Of a stretch of DNA of 64,000 nt, positions 17,335 to 24,647 are shown piece after piece. The position numbers and the translations under genes are program-made. The notes beneath the pieces were generated by a model that did no database searches, was not told where the DNA came from, and was given only the letters and a program-made list of their open reading frames with translations. The stretch comes from Rhodomicrobium sp. Az07. GTDB lineage: Bacteria; Pseudomonadota; Alphaproteobacteria; Rhizobiales; Rhodomicrobiaceae. Each line of letters begins with the position of its first letter. Position 1 is the stretch's first letter. Location: NCBI RefSeq assembly GCF_018619475.1, contig NZ_JAHFZG010000004.1:181154-245153 (forward strand), read 5' to 3'.

Positions 17335-17424
17335 ATGGACCCCGTCTGGATCTGGGTGGATATCATCGTTCTGTCGGCAGTTATCTCCGTATTTCTTCTC
17401 AATATGAAGAGCGGGATTAAATAG
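17335..17424 (+). CDS. 29-residue single-TM peptide of unknown function
   Basis: This frame, too short for standard callers, encodes MDPVWIWVDIIVLSAVISVF followed by LLNMKSGIK. It starts 6 nt after a perfect AGGAGG (17323-17328), the strongest ribosome site I noticed in the window. The peptide is one hydrophobic helix (residues 4-23) with an acidic N-terminus and basic C-terminus, as in small subunits of membrane complexes or type I toxin peptides. I do not recognise it. The leader has three CATCAAGTT copies and a potential stem just before the ribosome site. No known complex is encoded next to it. Confidence 0.6.
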   Translation: MDPVWIWVDIIVLSAVISVFLLNMKSGIK

Positions 17425-17674
17425 CTTCCCCGCCCCTGATGGCGGCCAGCAAGCTGGATGTGCCTGGGAATGTCCAGGCGCACCCGGTTTTCGTTGCGCA
17501 CACTCGAAGCAGAGCCACAGAGCCAATTCCGCGTTGCGACAAGCGCGAGAACTCAATCTGCGGCGCTTCCCGCCGTTCGCCCCCGCAATTTGAATCGAAA
17601 CACGGTGCGGGCGGGCAGAGTCCCGAAGGCTTTCCCGGCGATACTGCTCCGGACTCAAAGCAGGGGCAGTCACC

Positions 17675-18262
17675 ATGGCAGACTCCGATGTTGAAAGCCG
17701 CGTTGACGCGGAAGCGGCCGAGCGGCGCACAAGCCACGTGCTGTACAAGGCCATCCCGCAGGTCGTCGTGCTCGTGCTCACGCTTATCGGCGTCGCCTAT
17801 ACGAGCATGACGAGACAGGCGCTCGTCGGCTATTGGGAGTTTCTCGCGCTCGTGACCGGCCTCGTCTGCGTCATCAGCGGGTGGCCGCACGCTCATACGC
17901 GCGCCGACCGCGTGCGTCTCGTGTGGACCCAGGCGCTCCACTGGACCGCCTTTCTCGTGGCCATGAACCTGCTGCTCATCTCCGACGTGCAGCGCATGTT
18001 GAGCACCGATGCAACGGGGCTGGCGATCCTGCTGCTGCTCGCGCTCGGCACCTTTGTTGCGGGGGTCCACACGCTTTCCTGGCAGACCTGTGTGCTGGGC
18101 CTCGTGATGGCGATGTCCGTGCCCGCCATCGCCTGGATCGAGGAATCGGCGCTCATTCTCGTGTTCGTGCTACTCATGCTGCTCGTGGTGGGCGCCATCA
18201 TACTGACGACGGCGCGCCGGGGCCGTACAAGCGACGGCCATCTCGGCGAAGAGCCTCTGTAG
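17675..18262 (+). CDS. Polytopic membrane protein of unknown function
   Basis: I do not recognise this 195-residue protein. After a charged N-terminus (about 25 residues) it has roughly six hydrophobic helices: PQVVVLVLTLIGVAYTSM, EFLALVTGLVCVISGW, ALHWTAFLVAMNLLLI, AILLLLALGTFVAGVHTL, VLGLVMAMSVPAIAWI and ALILVFVLLMLLVVGAIILT, then a basic tail. The start is ATG at 17675. It lies between the small peptide gene and a convergent ThDP-enzyme gene. Function is unknown. Confidence 0.7.
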   Translation: MADSDVESRVDAEAAERRTSHVLYKAIPQVVVLVLTLIGVAYTSMTRQALVGYWEFLALVTGLVCVISGWPHAHTRADRVRLVWTQALHWTAFLVAMNLLLISDVQRMLSTDATGLAILLLLALGTFVAGVHTLSWQTCVLGLVMAMSVPAIAWIEESALILVFVLLMLLVVGAIILTTARRGRTSDGHLGEEPL

Positions 18263-18284
18263 GCGTAACCGCACCGAAAACCAT

Positions 18285-19979
18285 TTAGCCGTCGCGAGGC
18301 ACGGACTTCTCCCCTAGCGCCGCCGCGCGGATTTCGGTGAGCGACTGCTTCGGGTTGATCGCGTCCGGATCGATGCGCAATTCGAGGATCGCGGGCAAGC
18401 CGGAAGCGCGCGCCGCCTCGAACGCGGCGGGAAAATCTTCCGTGCGCTCGACTAACGCGCCATGGCCGCCGAACGCGCGCGCATAGGCGGCGAAGTCGGG
18501 ATTTTTCAGCGAGGTGCCGGACACGCGCCCCGGATAATGCCGCTCCTGATGCATGCGGATGGTTCCGTACATGCCGTTGTTCACGACGAGAAAGATCACC
18601 GCCGCGCCATACTGCATTGCAGTGGCGAACTCCTGCCCCGTCATGAGGAAATCGCCGTCGCCCGCGAAAGTCACGACCGTTCGCCCCGGATGCACGAGCT
18701 TCGCCGCGACGCCCGCGGGCACGCCGTAGCCCATCGAACCGGAGATCGGCGCGAGGCCCGTGCCGCATTCGCGGTAGGTGTAGAAGCGATGCACCCAGGC
18801 GGCGAAGTTGCCCGCGCCGTTGGCGATGATCGCGTTGCCCGGCAGCGTCTCGCGCAGGTAAGCCACCACCTCGGCCAATTGCAGCGCGCCCGGCGTCTTT
18901 TCCGGCGCGATCCACGCCTCGTAGTCCGCGCGCGCGCTTTCCCGCCATGCCGCCCATCCCGAGCCGTTTAGCGGCTGCATATATTCCAGCGCGTCCGCGA
19001 AAGCGTGGGGCCCGGCGTTGATGGCAAGATCCGCCTGATAGACGCGGCCGAGTTCTTCCGCGCCCGCATGGATGTGGATGAAGGGCTGCTTCGGCTTCGG
19101 AATGTCGAATAGGGAGTAGCCCTGGCTCGGCATTTCGCCGAGGCGCGGGCCGAACGCGATGATGAGGTCGCTGTCGGCGATGCGCCGTTTCAGCGCCGGG
19201 TTGAGAGAGATACCGAGATCGCCGACGTAGCAGGGGCTCGTATTGTCGAGATAGCTCTGCCGCCGGAACGAAGCGGCCACGGGCAGGCCCGCATGTTCGG
19301 CGAACGCCTTCATCTTGAGCGCGACGTCCTTGTCCCAGCCTCCGCCGCCGACGATCATCAGCGGGCGCTCTGCCGCCGCAAGGCGCTTGCGAAACTCCGC
19401 CATCTGCGCACGCGCAGGCGCCGCTTCCACGCGGCTGTAAGGCACGGCGTCGGCCACGGTGGCGCGCTCGCGAAGCACATCCTCCGGCACCGCGAGCACA
19501 ACCGGCCCCTGTCGCCCGCTCGTCGCGGTGGCGAACGCGCGCGCTACATATTCCGGGATGCGCGCCGCCTCCCCGATTTCGGCCACCCATTTCGACACCT
19601 CGCCGAACATGCGGCGGAAATCAATCTCCTGAAACGCCTCGCGGTCGCGCATGGAACGGCCCACCTGCCCGACGACGAGGATCATCGGCGTCGAATCCTG
19701 CCGCGCCACGTGAAGCCCCGCGCTCGCATTCGTCGCGCCCGGCCCGCGCGTGACCATGCAGATGCCCGGCTCGCCCGTGAGCTTGCCATAGGCTTCCGCC
19801 ATCATCGCCGCGCCGCCTTCCTGCCGACACACGATAAAGGGCATATCGCGCTCGTGATCGTAAAGCGCGTCCAGCACCGCGAGATAGCTTTCGCCGGGCA
19901 CGCCGAAGATCATCCGCGCACCATGCAGGCGAAGCTGGTCCGCCAGAATCTGTCCCCCGCTTCTCGATGTTTCAGACAC
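18285..19979 (-). CDS. Thiamine-diphosphate-dependent enzyme, acetolactate synthase-like
   Basis: The 564-residue protein has the three-domain POX/AHAS layout. The N-terminal PYR domain has the catalytic Glu in CRQEGGAAMMAEAYGKLTG. The middle domain starts near PLMIVGGGGWDKDV. The C-terminal PP domain has the ThDP/Mg motif GDGDFLMTGQEFATAMQYG ending in VVNNGMYG. Such enzymes condense or decarboxylate 2-oxo acids. No ilvN regulatory subunit gene lies alongside, and the sequence looks like uncharacterised ALS-like enzymes rather than the biosynthetic ilvB, so the substrate is open. Confidence 0.85.
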   Translation of the reverse strand: MSETSRSGGQILADQLRLHGARMIFGVPGESYLAVLDALYDHERDMPFIVCRQEGGAAMMAEAYGKLTGEPGICMVTRGPGATNASAGLHVARQDSTPMILVVGQVGRSMRDREAFQEIDFRRMFGEVSKWVAEIGEAARIPEYVARAFATATSGRQGPVVLAVPEDVLRERATVADAVPYSRVEAAPARAQMAEFRKRLAAAERPLMIVGGGGWDKDVALKMKAFAEHAGLPVAASFRRQSYLDNTSPCYVGDLGISLNPALKRRIADSDLIIAFGPRLGEMPSQGYSLFDIPKPKQPFIHIHAGAEELGRVYQADLAINAGPHAFADALEYMQPLNGSGWAAWRESARADYEAWIAPEKTPGALQLAEVVAYLRETLPGNAIIANGAGNFAAWVHRFYTYRECGTGLAPISGSMGYGVPAGVAAKLVHPGRTVVTFAGDGDFLMTGQEFATAMQYGAAVIFLVVNNGMYGTIRMHQERHYPGRVSGTSLKNPDFAAYARAFGGHGALVERTEDFPAAFEAARASGLPAILELRIDPDAINPKQSLTEIRAAALGEKSVPRDG

Positions 19980-20230
19980 GCAACCTCCGGTTTTTCTCGT
20001 AATGCACTATATTTTGGAGAGCATCGCGGGTTTGCAACACGGGGCCTCTAATGTGCCTAACGGCTGAGTCGGCAACCCGCCGCCCGATTCGGCCAAAGCG
20101 GACCGGTCCAGCCATTATCCTTGCCGTGATGCGTTAAGCGCGGGTAACAAGGCGATTAACAGAATCTAAACCACAAACCGGCTAGGTTGCGCACTCGCCT
20201 TAAGTGCGCCTTCGCCAACAGGAGGCTTCC

Positions 20231-20911
20231 ATGAAATTTTTCGTCGATACGGCCGATGTAGCCGAAATCCGCGATCTGGCCGACAAGGGACTGCTCGACG
20301 GCGTGACAACGAACCCGTCGCTCATCGCGAAGACGGGCCGCAACTTCATCGAAACGATTCGCGAAATCTGCGCCATCGTGCCCGGTCCTGTCAGCGCCGA
20401 GGTGTCGTCCATCGACGCCGAAACCATGATCGCGGAAGGCCGCAAGCTCGCGCGCATCGCCGAGAACGTCACCGTGAAGGTGCCGCTGACGTGGGACGGC
20501 CTCAAGGCGTGCCGCACGCTCGCGAACGAAGGCACGATGGTGAACGTGACGCTGTGCTTCTCGGCCAATCAGGCGCTGCTCGCGGCCAAGGCCGGTGCAA
20601 GCTTCGTGTCGCCGTTCGTCGGACGCCTCGACGACATCGGCGAGGACGGGATCGGCCTCATCCGCGACATCCGCGAGATCTACGACAACTACCCGGATTT
20701 CGGCACGGAGATCCTTGCGGCGTCGCTGCGCAGTCCGCGCCATGTGACGGACGCAGCCCTTGCCGGCGCGGACGTTTCCACCATCCCGCCCTCCATCATG
20801 AAGATGCTCGTCAATCATCCGCTCACCGAGAAGGGGCTCGCGACCTTCGTCTCCGACTGGGCGAAGACGGGCCAGACGATCCTCAACGATGACGACCTGC
20901 GAACCGTCTGA
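20231..20911 (+). CDS. TalC-type transaldolase / fructose-6-phosphate aldolase
   Basis: The 226-residue protein is a compact transaldolase of the MipB/TalC subfamily. It begins [19 protein letters not shown] and has [12 protein letters not shown], the Schiff-base lysine in [16 protein letters not shown], and [14 protein letters not shown]. The enzyme transfers dihydroxyacetone units in the pentose phosphate pathway, or cleaves fructose 6-phosphate in Fsa variants; sequence alone does not separate them. The ATG is 7 nt after AGGAGG. A strong intrinsic terminator lies 30 nt after the stop. Confidence 0.9.
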   Translation: MKFFVDTADVAEIRDLADKGLLDGVTTNPSLIAKTGRNFIETIREICAIVPGPVSAEVSSIDAETMIAEGRKLARIAENVTVKVPLTWDGLKACRTLANEGTMVNVTLCFSANQALLAAKAGASFVSPFVGRLDDIGEDGIGLIRDIREIYDNYPDFGTEILAASLRSPRHVTDAALAGADVSTIPPSIMKMLVNHPLTEKGLATFVSDWAKTGQTILNDDDLRTV

Positions 20912-20941
20912 GGCATGGTTTGATGAGCGCTCGGCGCTCCA

Positions 20942-20972
20942 GCCCTCTCCCGACGAGGGAGAGGGCGTTTTT
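20942..20972 (+). terminator. Intrinsic terminator after the transaldolase gene
   Basis: GCCCTCTCCC pairs perfectly with GGGAGAGGGC across a 5-base loop and is followed by GTTTTT. This is a 10-bp GC-rich stem plus T-run, the clearest terminator in the window. It ends directly before the GTG I assign as the xerC start, and its right arm doubles as a purine-rich ribosome site. Confidence 0.8.
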
Positions 20973-21965
20973 GTGCCTGACGATCGGGACGACCCGCAAA
21001 GCCGCGAAGGCGACGAAGCCTATGGTCCCGAAACCTTCGCCGCGCCCGACGTCCGTCACGCGGTCGCCGGTTGGCTCGCCTATCTCCGCGACGCGCGCCG
21101 CTATGCCGACAACACGCTCGAAGCCTATGAGCGCGACGCGCGGCAGTTCCTCGCCCATCTCGCCGGACGAGACGCACGGCCCGTCACGCTCGCGCGGCTG
21201 AACGCGCTGACGCCCCACGATTTCCGCAGCTTCCTCGCCGACCGGCGCGACGAGGGCGCGCAAAGCCGCTCCCTCTCGCGCACGCTCTCGGCGCTGCGCT
21301 CGCTCTTCCGCACGCTCGAACGCACGGGCGCGCTGCAAAATCGCAGCATCCTCGCCGTCGCCCTGCCGAAGCTGCCGCCGCGCCTGCCGAAGCCCGTCAC
21401 CGAAGCGAAGGCGAAGGAGGTTCTCGACGAGGCAGCCCTTGACGGCGAGCTTTCGGCGCATCCATGGACGGGCGCGCGCGATCAGGCCGTGCTGCTTCTC
21501 CTCTACGGCTCGGGGCTTCGCATCTCCGAGGCGCTGGGCCTCAACCGCAAGGACGCGCCGCTAGGCCCCCGCGACGTGCTGCGCATCAAGGGCAAGGGCG
21601 GCCGCGAACGCCTCGCGCCGGTGCTTCCCGTCGCGCAGACCGCCATCGCCGATTACATCGAGCAGTGCCCGCATACGCTTGAGCCGCAAGGCCCGCTGTT
21701 CGTTGGCGTAAAAGGCGGGCGGCTTAGTCCGCGCATCGTGCAGCTTCTTCTCGCGCGCCTGCGGAACAACCTCGCCCTGCCCGCGACGGCCACTCCGCAC
21801 GCGCTGCGCCATTCCTTCGCAACCCACCTTCTCAGCCGGGGCGCGGACCTGCGCGTCATCCAGGAATTGCTGGGGCATGCAAGCCTTTCGACTACCCAGG
21901 GTTACACGGCGGTTGACCGCGACCGCCTCTTTCAGGCTTACTCAAAAGCGCACCCGCGGGCATAA
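20973..21965 (+). CDS. xerC: XerC-type tyrosine recombinase
   Basis: The protein of about 330 residues has an N-terminal SAM-like core-binding domain (VAGWLAYLRDARRYADNTLEAY) and the tyrosine-recombinase catalytic residues: R in YGSGLRISEALG, K in IKGKGGRERLAP, H-x-x-R in HALRHSFATHLL, H in LLGHASLSTTQ, and the nucleophile in QGYTAVD. XerC resolves chromosome dimers at dif together with XerD. I chose GTG at 20973 because an ATG at 20889 would put a terminator inside the gene, and GAGGGAGAGGG lies just upstream. Domain order and length match chromosomal XerC rather than a phage integrase. Confidence 0.85.
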   Translation: MPDDRDDPQSREGDEAYGPETFAAPDVRHAVAGWLAYLRDARRYADNTLEAYERDARQFLAHLAGRDARPVTLARLNALTPHDFRSFLADRRDEGAQSRSLSRTLSALRSLFRTLERTGALQNRSILAVALPKLPPRLPKPVTEAKAKEVLDEAALDGELSAHPWTGARDQAVLLLLYGSGLRISEALGLNRKDAPLGPRDVLRIKGKGGRERLAPVLPVAQTAIADYIEQCPHTLEPQGPLFVGVKGGRLSPRIVQLLLARLRNNLALPATATPHALRHSFATHLLSRGADLRVIQELLGHASLSTTQGYTAVDRDRLFQAYSKAHPRA

Positions 21966-22059
21966 GTTGTGTACACTTGGCTCGCGCGAACCTTAACGAC
22001 ACGTCTCGGCTGACCGAATCGCGTATCCGCGCCGGAGTGTCTCGTAAAGAGAGGGCGCG

Positions 22060-22947
22060 ATGGGCATCATCCTGACAGTCGCCAACCGCAAGGGCGGCGT
22101 GGGCAAGTCGACGATTACAACCATGCTCGCGCATGGCTTCGCCGCGACGGGCGAGCAGCGCGTTCTGGTGGTGGATCTCGACACGCAATGCAATTCGTCG
22201 ATCATCCTGACCGGCGGCGAAAAGTGGGACTCGGCGCGACGCGACGGGAAAACCATCGCCGACTTCGTCAACGAGCGCTACGACCGCCCGCGACTTCGCC
22301 CGGACGAGTTCATCCTGCACGATGTCGGCGATATCGAAGCGCCGGTGGGCCAACTCTCGGTGCTCTGCGGCTCGCTCGACCTCGAAGACGTGGAGAACGA
22401 GCTGCTTCACAACCGCGCGCGCGCCGGGCAAGACCTTCGCGCCGCCGAGCAAGGCATCATCTCGCGCTTCGGCTCGATGCTCGAAGATTTCGCCGATGCG
22501 TTCGACGTGGTGATTTTCGACTGCCCGCCCGGCCTTTCCTTCTCCGCGCGGGCGGCGCTCCGCATTGCTCACAAGGTGATCGTGCCCTTCCGCCCGGACT
22601 TTGTGTCGAGCTACGCCATCGACCGCATCTCGACCGTGATCGAGGATAGCGGCGACCTTCACACCGTGCTGGCCGTCCCGAAGGAAAAGCGCCGCTATAT
22701 CGGCCTCGTAAACTTCTGGCGCGACGGCAATTTCCAGCGGCTGCATTACGGCAATGTCGCCGCCGCGCATCCGGTGATGCGAACGGCGATCCCGCAGGAC
22801 GACGGCATCGCCGAAGCTTTCGAATATCGCGGCGACCCGCTTTCGCTCGATGAGAAATACGGCTCCGCGTCGAGCGTTGTGCGCGCGCTCTGCGGCGAAA
22901 CGGTCGACTCCATTATCCTGCGTTATGAGCGCGAGGCCGCCGCATGA
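22060..22947 (+). CDS. ParA-like ATPase without ParB
   Basis: The 295-residue protein opens with the deviant Walker A ANRKGGVGKSTITTMLAHG and has Walker A' LVVDLDTQCNSS and Walker B VVIFDCPPGLSF. These define the ParA/Soj/MinD family, whose ATP-bound dimers bind DNA or membrane and position cargo. No ParB gene or parS-like site is nearby; instead the stop overlaps a 184-residue gene (ATGA). That suggests an orphan positioning ATPase with a dedicated partner, comparable to McdA/McdB or PpfA systems, rather than chromosome segregation. Confidence 0.8.
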   Translation: MGIILTVANRKGGVGKSTITTMLAHGFAATGEQRVLVVDLDTQCNSSIILTGGEKWDSARRDGKTIADFVNERYDRPRLRPDEFILHDVGDIEAPVGQLSVLCGSLDLEDVENELLHNRARAGQDLRAAEQGIISRFGSMLEDFADAFDVVIFDCPPGLSFSARAALRIAHKVIVPFRPDFVSSYAIDRISTVIEDSGDLHTVLAVPKEKRRYIGLVNFWRDGNFQRLHYGNVAAAHPVMRTAIPQDDGIAEAFEYRGDPLSLDEKYGSASSVVRALCGETVDSIILRYEREAAA

Positions 22948-23498
22948 GCGAGCCGCAGACGAAGGCGCTGCTTCTGAAGCTGCGCGCGCTTTTCGAAGCC
23001 ATCGCAAGGGAAGCCGACGCGAACCCGGCCTTCGCCCGGCGGGTCGAGGCTTCGCTTCACAGCATCCTCGACCGCGCTCCCGCAGGGCCTGACGCCGAAA
23101 CCATCGCGAGCCGGTTCGCGCCGCCCCGCAATGCGCCGCCCCCGCCGCCATGGGTGCCTCGGGCTCCATCATCGTGGAGTCCACCCGCCGAGTCGCCGCG
23201 CGCCGCGCAGTCGCCTCGCGCCGCGCCGGACGCCCCTTCAATGCTCGACGGCGTGACGTTCGATCCCCTCGAATGCCATATCGAGGCGGCGGTTATGACC
23301 GGCCGCGAGCAGGAGGCGCGCGCCTTTCTGGGGCGGCTCGACCGTTCGCAGCTTGAAGAGGTTGTGAAGGCGCAGCGCTTGCCCGGCCAGCGGACGCTGA
23401 CGCAGGCTATTCGCGATGTGGAGCAGGCGTCCGCCGTCGACGCCATCGTAGGCAGCGCGGCCGAGCGGGTGAAGCGGCGATTTTCCGCGTTGAGCTGA
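22944..23498 (+). CDS. Proline-rich partner of the ParA-like ATPase, unknown function
   Basis: I do not recognise this 184-residue protein. It has an N-terminal helical segment (about 1-45, TKALLLKLRALFEAIARE), a low-complexity Pro/Ala/Ser linker (about 55-100), and a C-terminal helical domain (about 105-184) containing REQEARAFLGRLDRSQLEEVV and AIRDVEQASAVDAIVG. Its ATG overlaps the parA-like stop, so stoichiometric production is likely. Helix-linker-helix layout fits a cargo adaptor that stimulates the ATPase. That role is inference from position only. The next gene is convergent, with a shared terminator between them. Confidence 0.65.
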   Translation: MSEPQTKALLLKLRALFEAIAREADANPAFARRVEASLHSILDRAPAGPDAETIASRFAPPRNAPPPPPWVPRAPSSWSPPAESPRAAQSPRAAPDAPSMLDGVTFDPLECHIEAAVMTGREQEARAFLGRLDRSQLEEVVKAQRLPGQRTLTQAIRDVEQASAVDAIVGSAAERVKRRFSALS

Positions 23499-23558
23499 CA
23501 TGTTTCGAGCGGTGCCAATCTCCGCGTCGAGACGTGACCGCGAGACACAAAAGGTGTG

Positions 23559-23589
23559 ACGGCAAGCGGCTTTCATCGCCGCTTGCCGT
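23559..23589. terminator. Bidirectional terminator hairpin between convergent genes
   Basis: ACGGCAAGCGGC pairs perfectly with GCCGCTTGCCGT across a 7-base loop (12-bp stem). It sits between the parA-partner stop and the outer-membrane gene stop. On the minus strand it is followed by CACACCTTTTG. Either orientation could terminate transcription. Confidence 0.7.
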
Positions 23590-23598
23590 GGCGTGGTA

Positions 23599-24348
23599 TT
23601 ACTTCAAAGGCTCGTAGCTCGAACTGCTGCCAAGGCGATAGTTCAGGCCGATCTTGGCGGCATGGAATGACGTTTCCGGGCCTTCGATCGATGTGCCGGC
23701 GGCGCTGAACAGATCCTCCTTGCCGAAGTCGACATACTGATATTCGCCCTTCAGCGACCAGTTTTGCGAAACCTTGTATTCGATGCCGCCGCCCGCGGTC
23801 CAGCCGGTGCGCGTGTCGTTGTTGTCGAACAGCACGTCGGCATAGTTGAGCTTCTGGTTCACGCCCCCATAGGCGAAGCCGCCCGTACCGAAGAGCAGCG
23901 TATTGCCGAAGGCGTAGCCGAGGCGGGCGCGCAACGTGCCGAACCAGTCGGTGGTGTCGCGGCTTGTATAGGCATCGTTCCCGTCCAGTCCGCTGGACTT
24001 GCCGGTGATTCGCCCGGCTTGAATGTCGGTTTCCAGGCCGTAGACGAAATTGCCGCTCTGGAAGTTGTAGCCGATCTGGCCGCCGCCGAACCCGCCTTCG
24101 ACGTCGCCGCGCGTGCCGGTGGCGCCTGAAGGGAGGTTGATCGAATCGTCGTCCGCGCCCCAGCCGTAGCCGCCGTTGATGCCGAGGTAGAAGCCTGCCC
24201 ACGTGTTGGGCTGAACAATCGGCGGCAGCGGGGCGTATGTGGCGGGTGCAGGCGCGCGGTAGATGTCGGCGGCGTTGGCACCGAGCGGCACCGTGGCCGC
24301 GGCACCGAGGAGCGCGAGACAGAGAGACCGATAACGAACTGTATGCAT
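23599..24348 (-). CDS. Omp25/31-type outer membrane beta-barrel protein
   Basis: The 249-residue protein has a signal peptide (LCLALLGAAATVPLGANAAD) and a mature chain of alternating beta strands. NTWAGFYLGINGGYGWGADD and GGFGGGQIGYNFQSGNFVYGLE are the hallmark start of Omp25/Omp31 proteins of Hyphomicrobiales. It ends KIGLNYRLGSSSSYEPLK, a little unusual because family members often end in aromatic-F. It would sit in the outer membrane as an 8-stranded barrel. Confidence 0.88.
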   Translation of the reverse strand: MHTVRYRSLCLALLGAAATVPLGANAADIYRAPAPATYAPLPPIVQPNTWAGFYLGINGGYGWGADDDSINLPSGATGTRGDVEGGFGGGQIGYNFQSGNFVYGLETDIQAGRITGKSSGLDGNDAYTSRDTTDWFGTLRARLGYAFGNTLLFGTGGFAYGGVNQKLNYADVLFDNNDTRTGWTAGGGIEYKVSQNWSLKGEYQYVDFGKEDLFSAAGTSIEGPETSFHAAKIGLNYRLGSSSSYEPLK

Positions 24349-24647
24349 TTCCGAAGATCCCCCTCAGCGGAGCGCGCCCGGAAAAGACGGCTCCCTTGAT
24401 GTCGGATGGTTAAGAGCCGGTAAAGCCATCATCCGAATTGGGCGTCGGCAAGGCACGCGCAAGCTTGAGGGGCGAAAGGGCGATTGCGCGGGTCCGGACG
24501 CGCGGAGTGGGGCGCCAAGAAAGGCGCGGCGTCTCCGCGTCCACTGGCTTCGGCGGCGCGTTGACCAGGCCCAACTATTTCTCAATCAGCCGGAAGAAAC
24601 GGGCGACGCGCGCCACCCGTTTACAGAAGCTTGGCCATCGACCGCCG
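24349..24647. other. Intergenic region without a recognised gene
   Basis: About 300 bases lie between the start of the outer-membrane gene and the stop of valS. I see no plausible coding frame, RNA gene or clear terminator. The Omp promoter must lie at the left end. Confidence 0.4.

Noticed and set aside
17893..19590. A 565-codon minus-strand frame
   Set aside because: It is in another frame of the ThDP enzyme gene and its translation is Arg/Gly-rich without family motifs.
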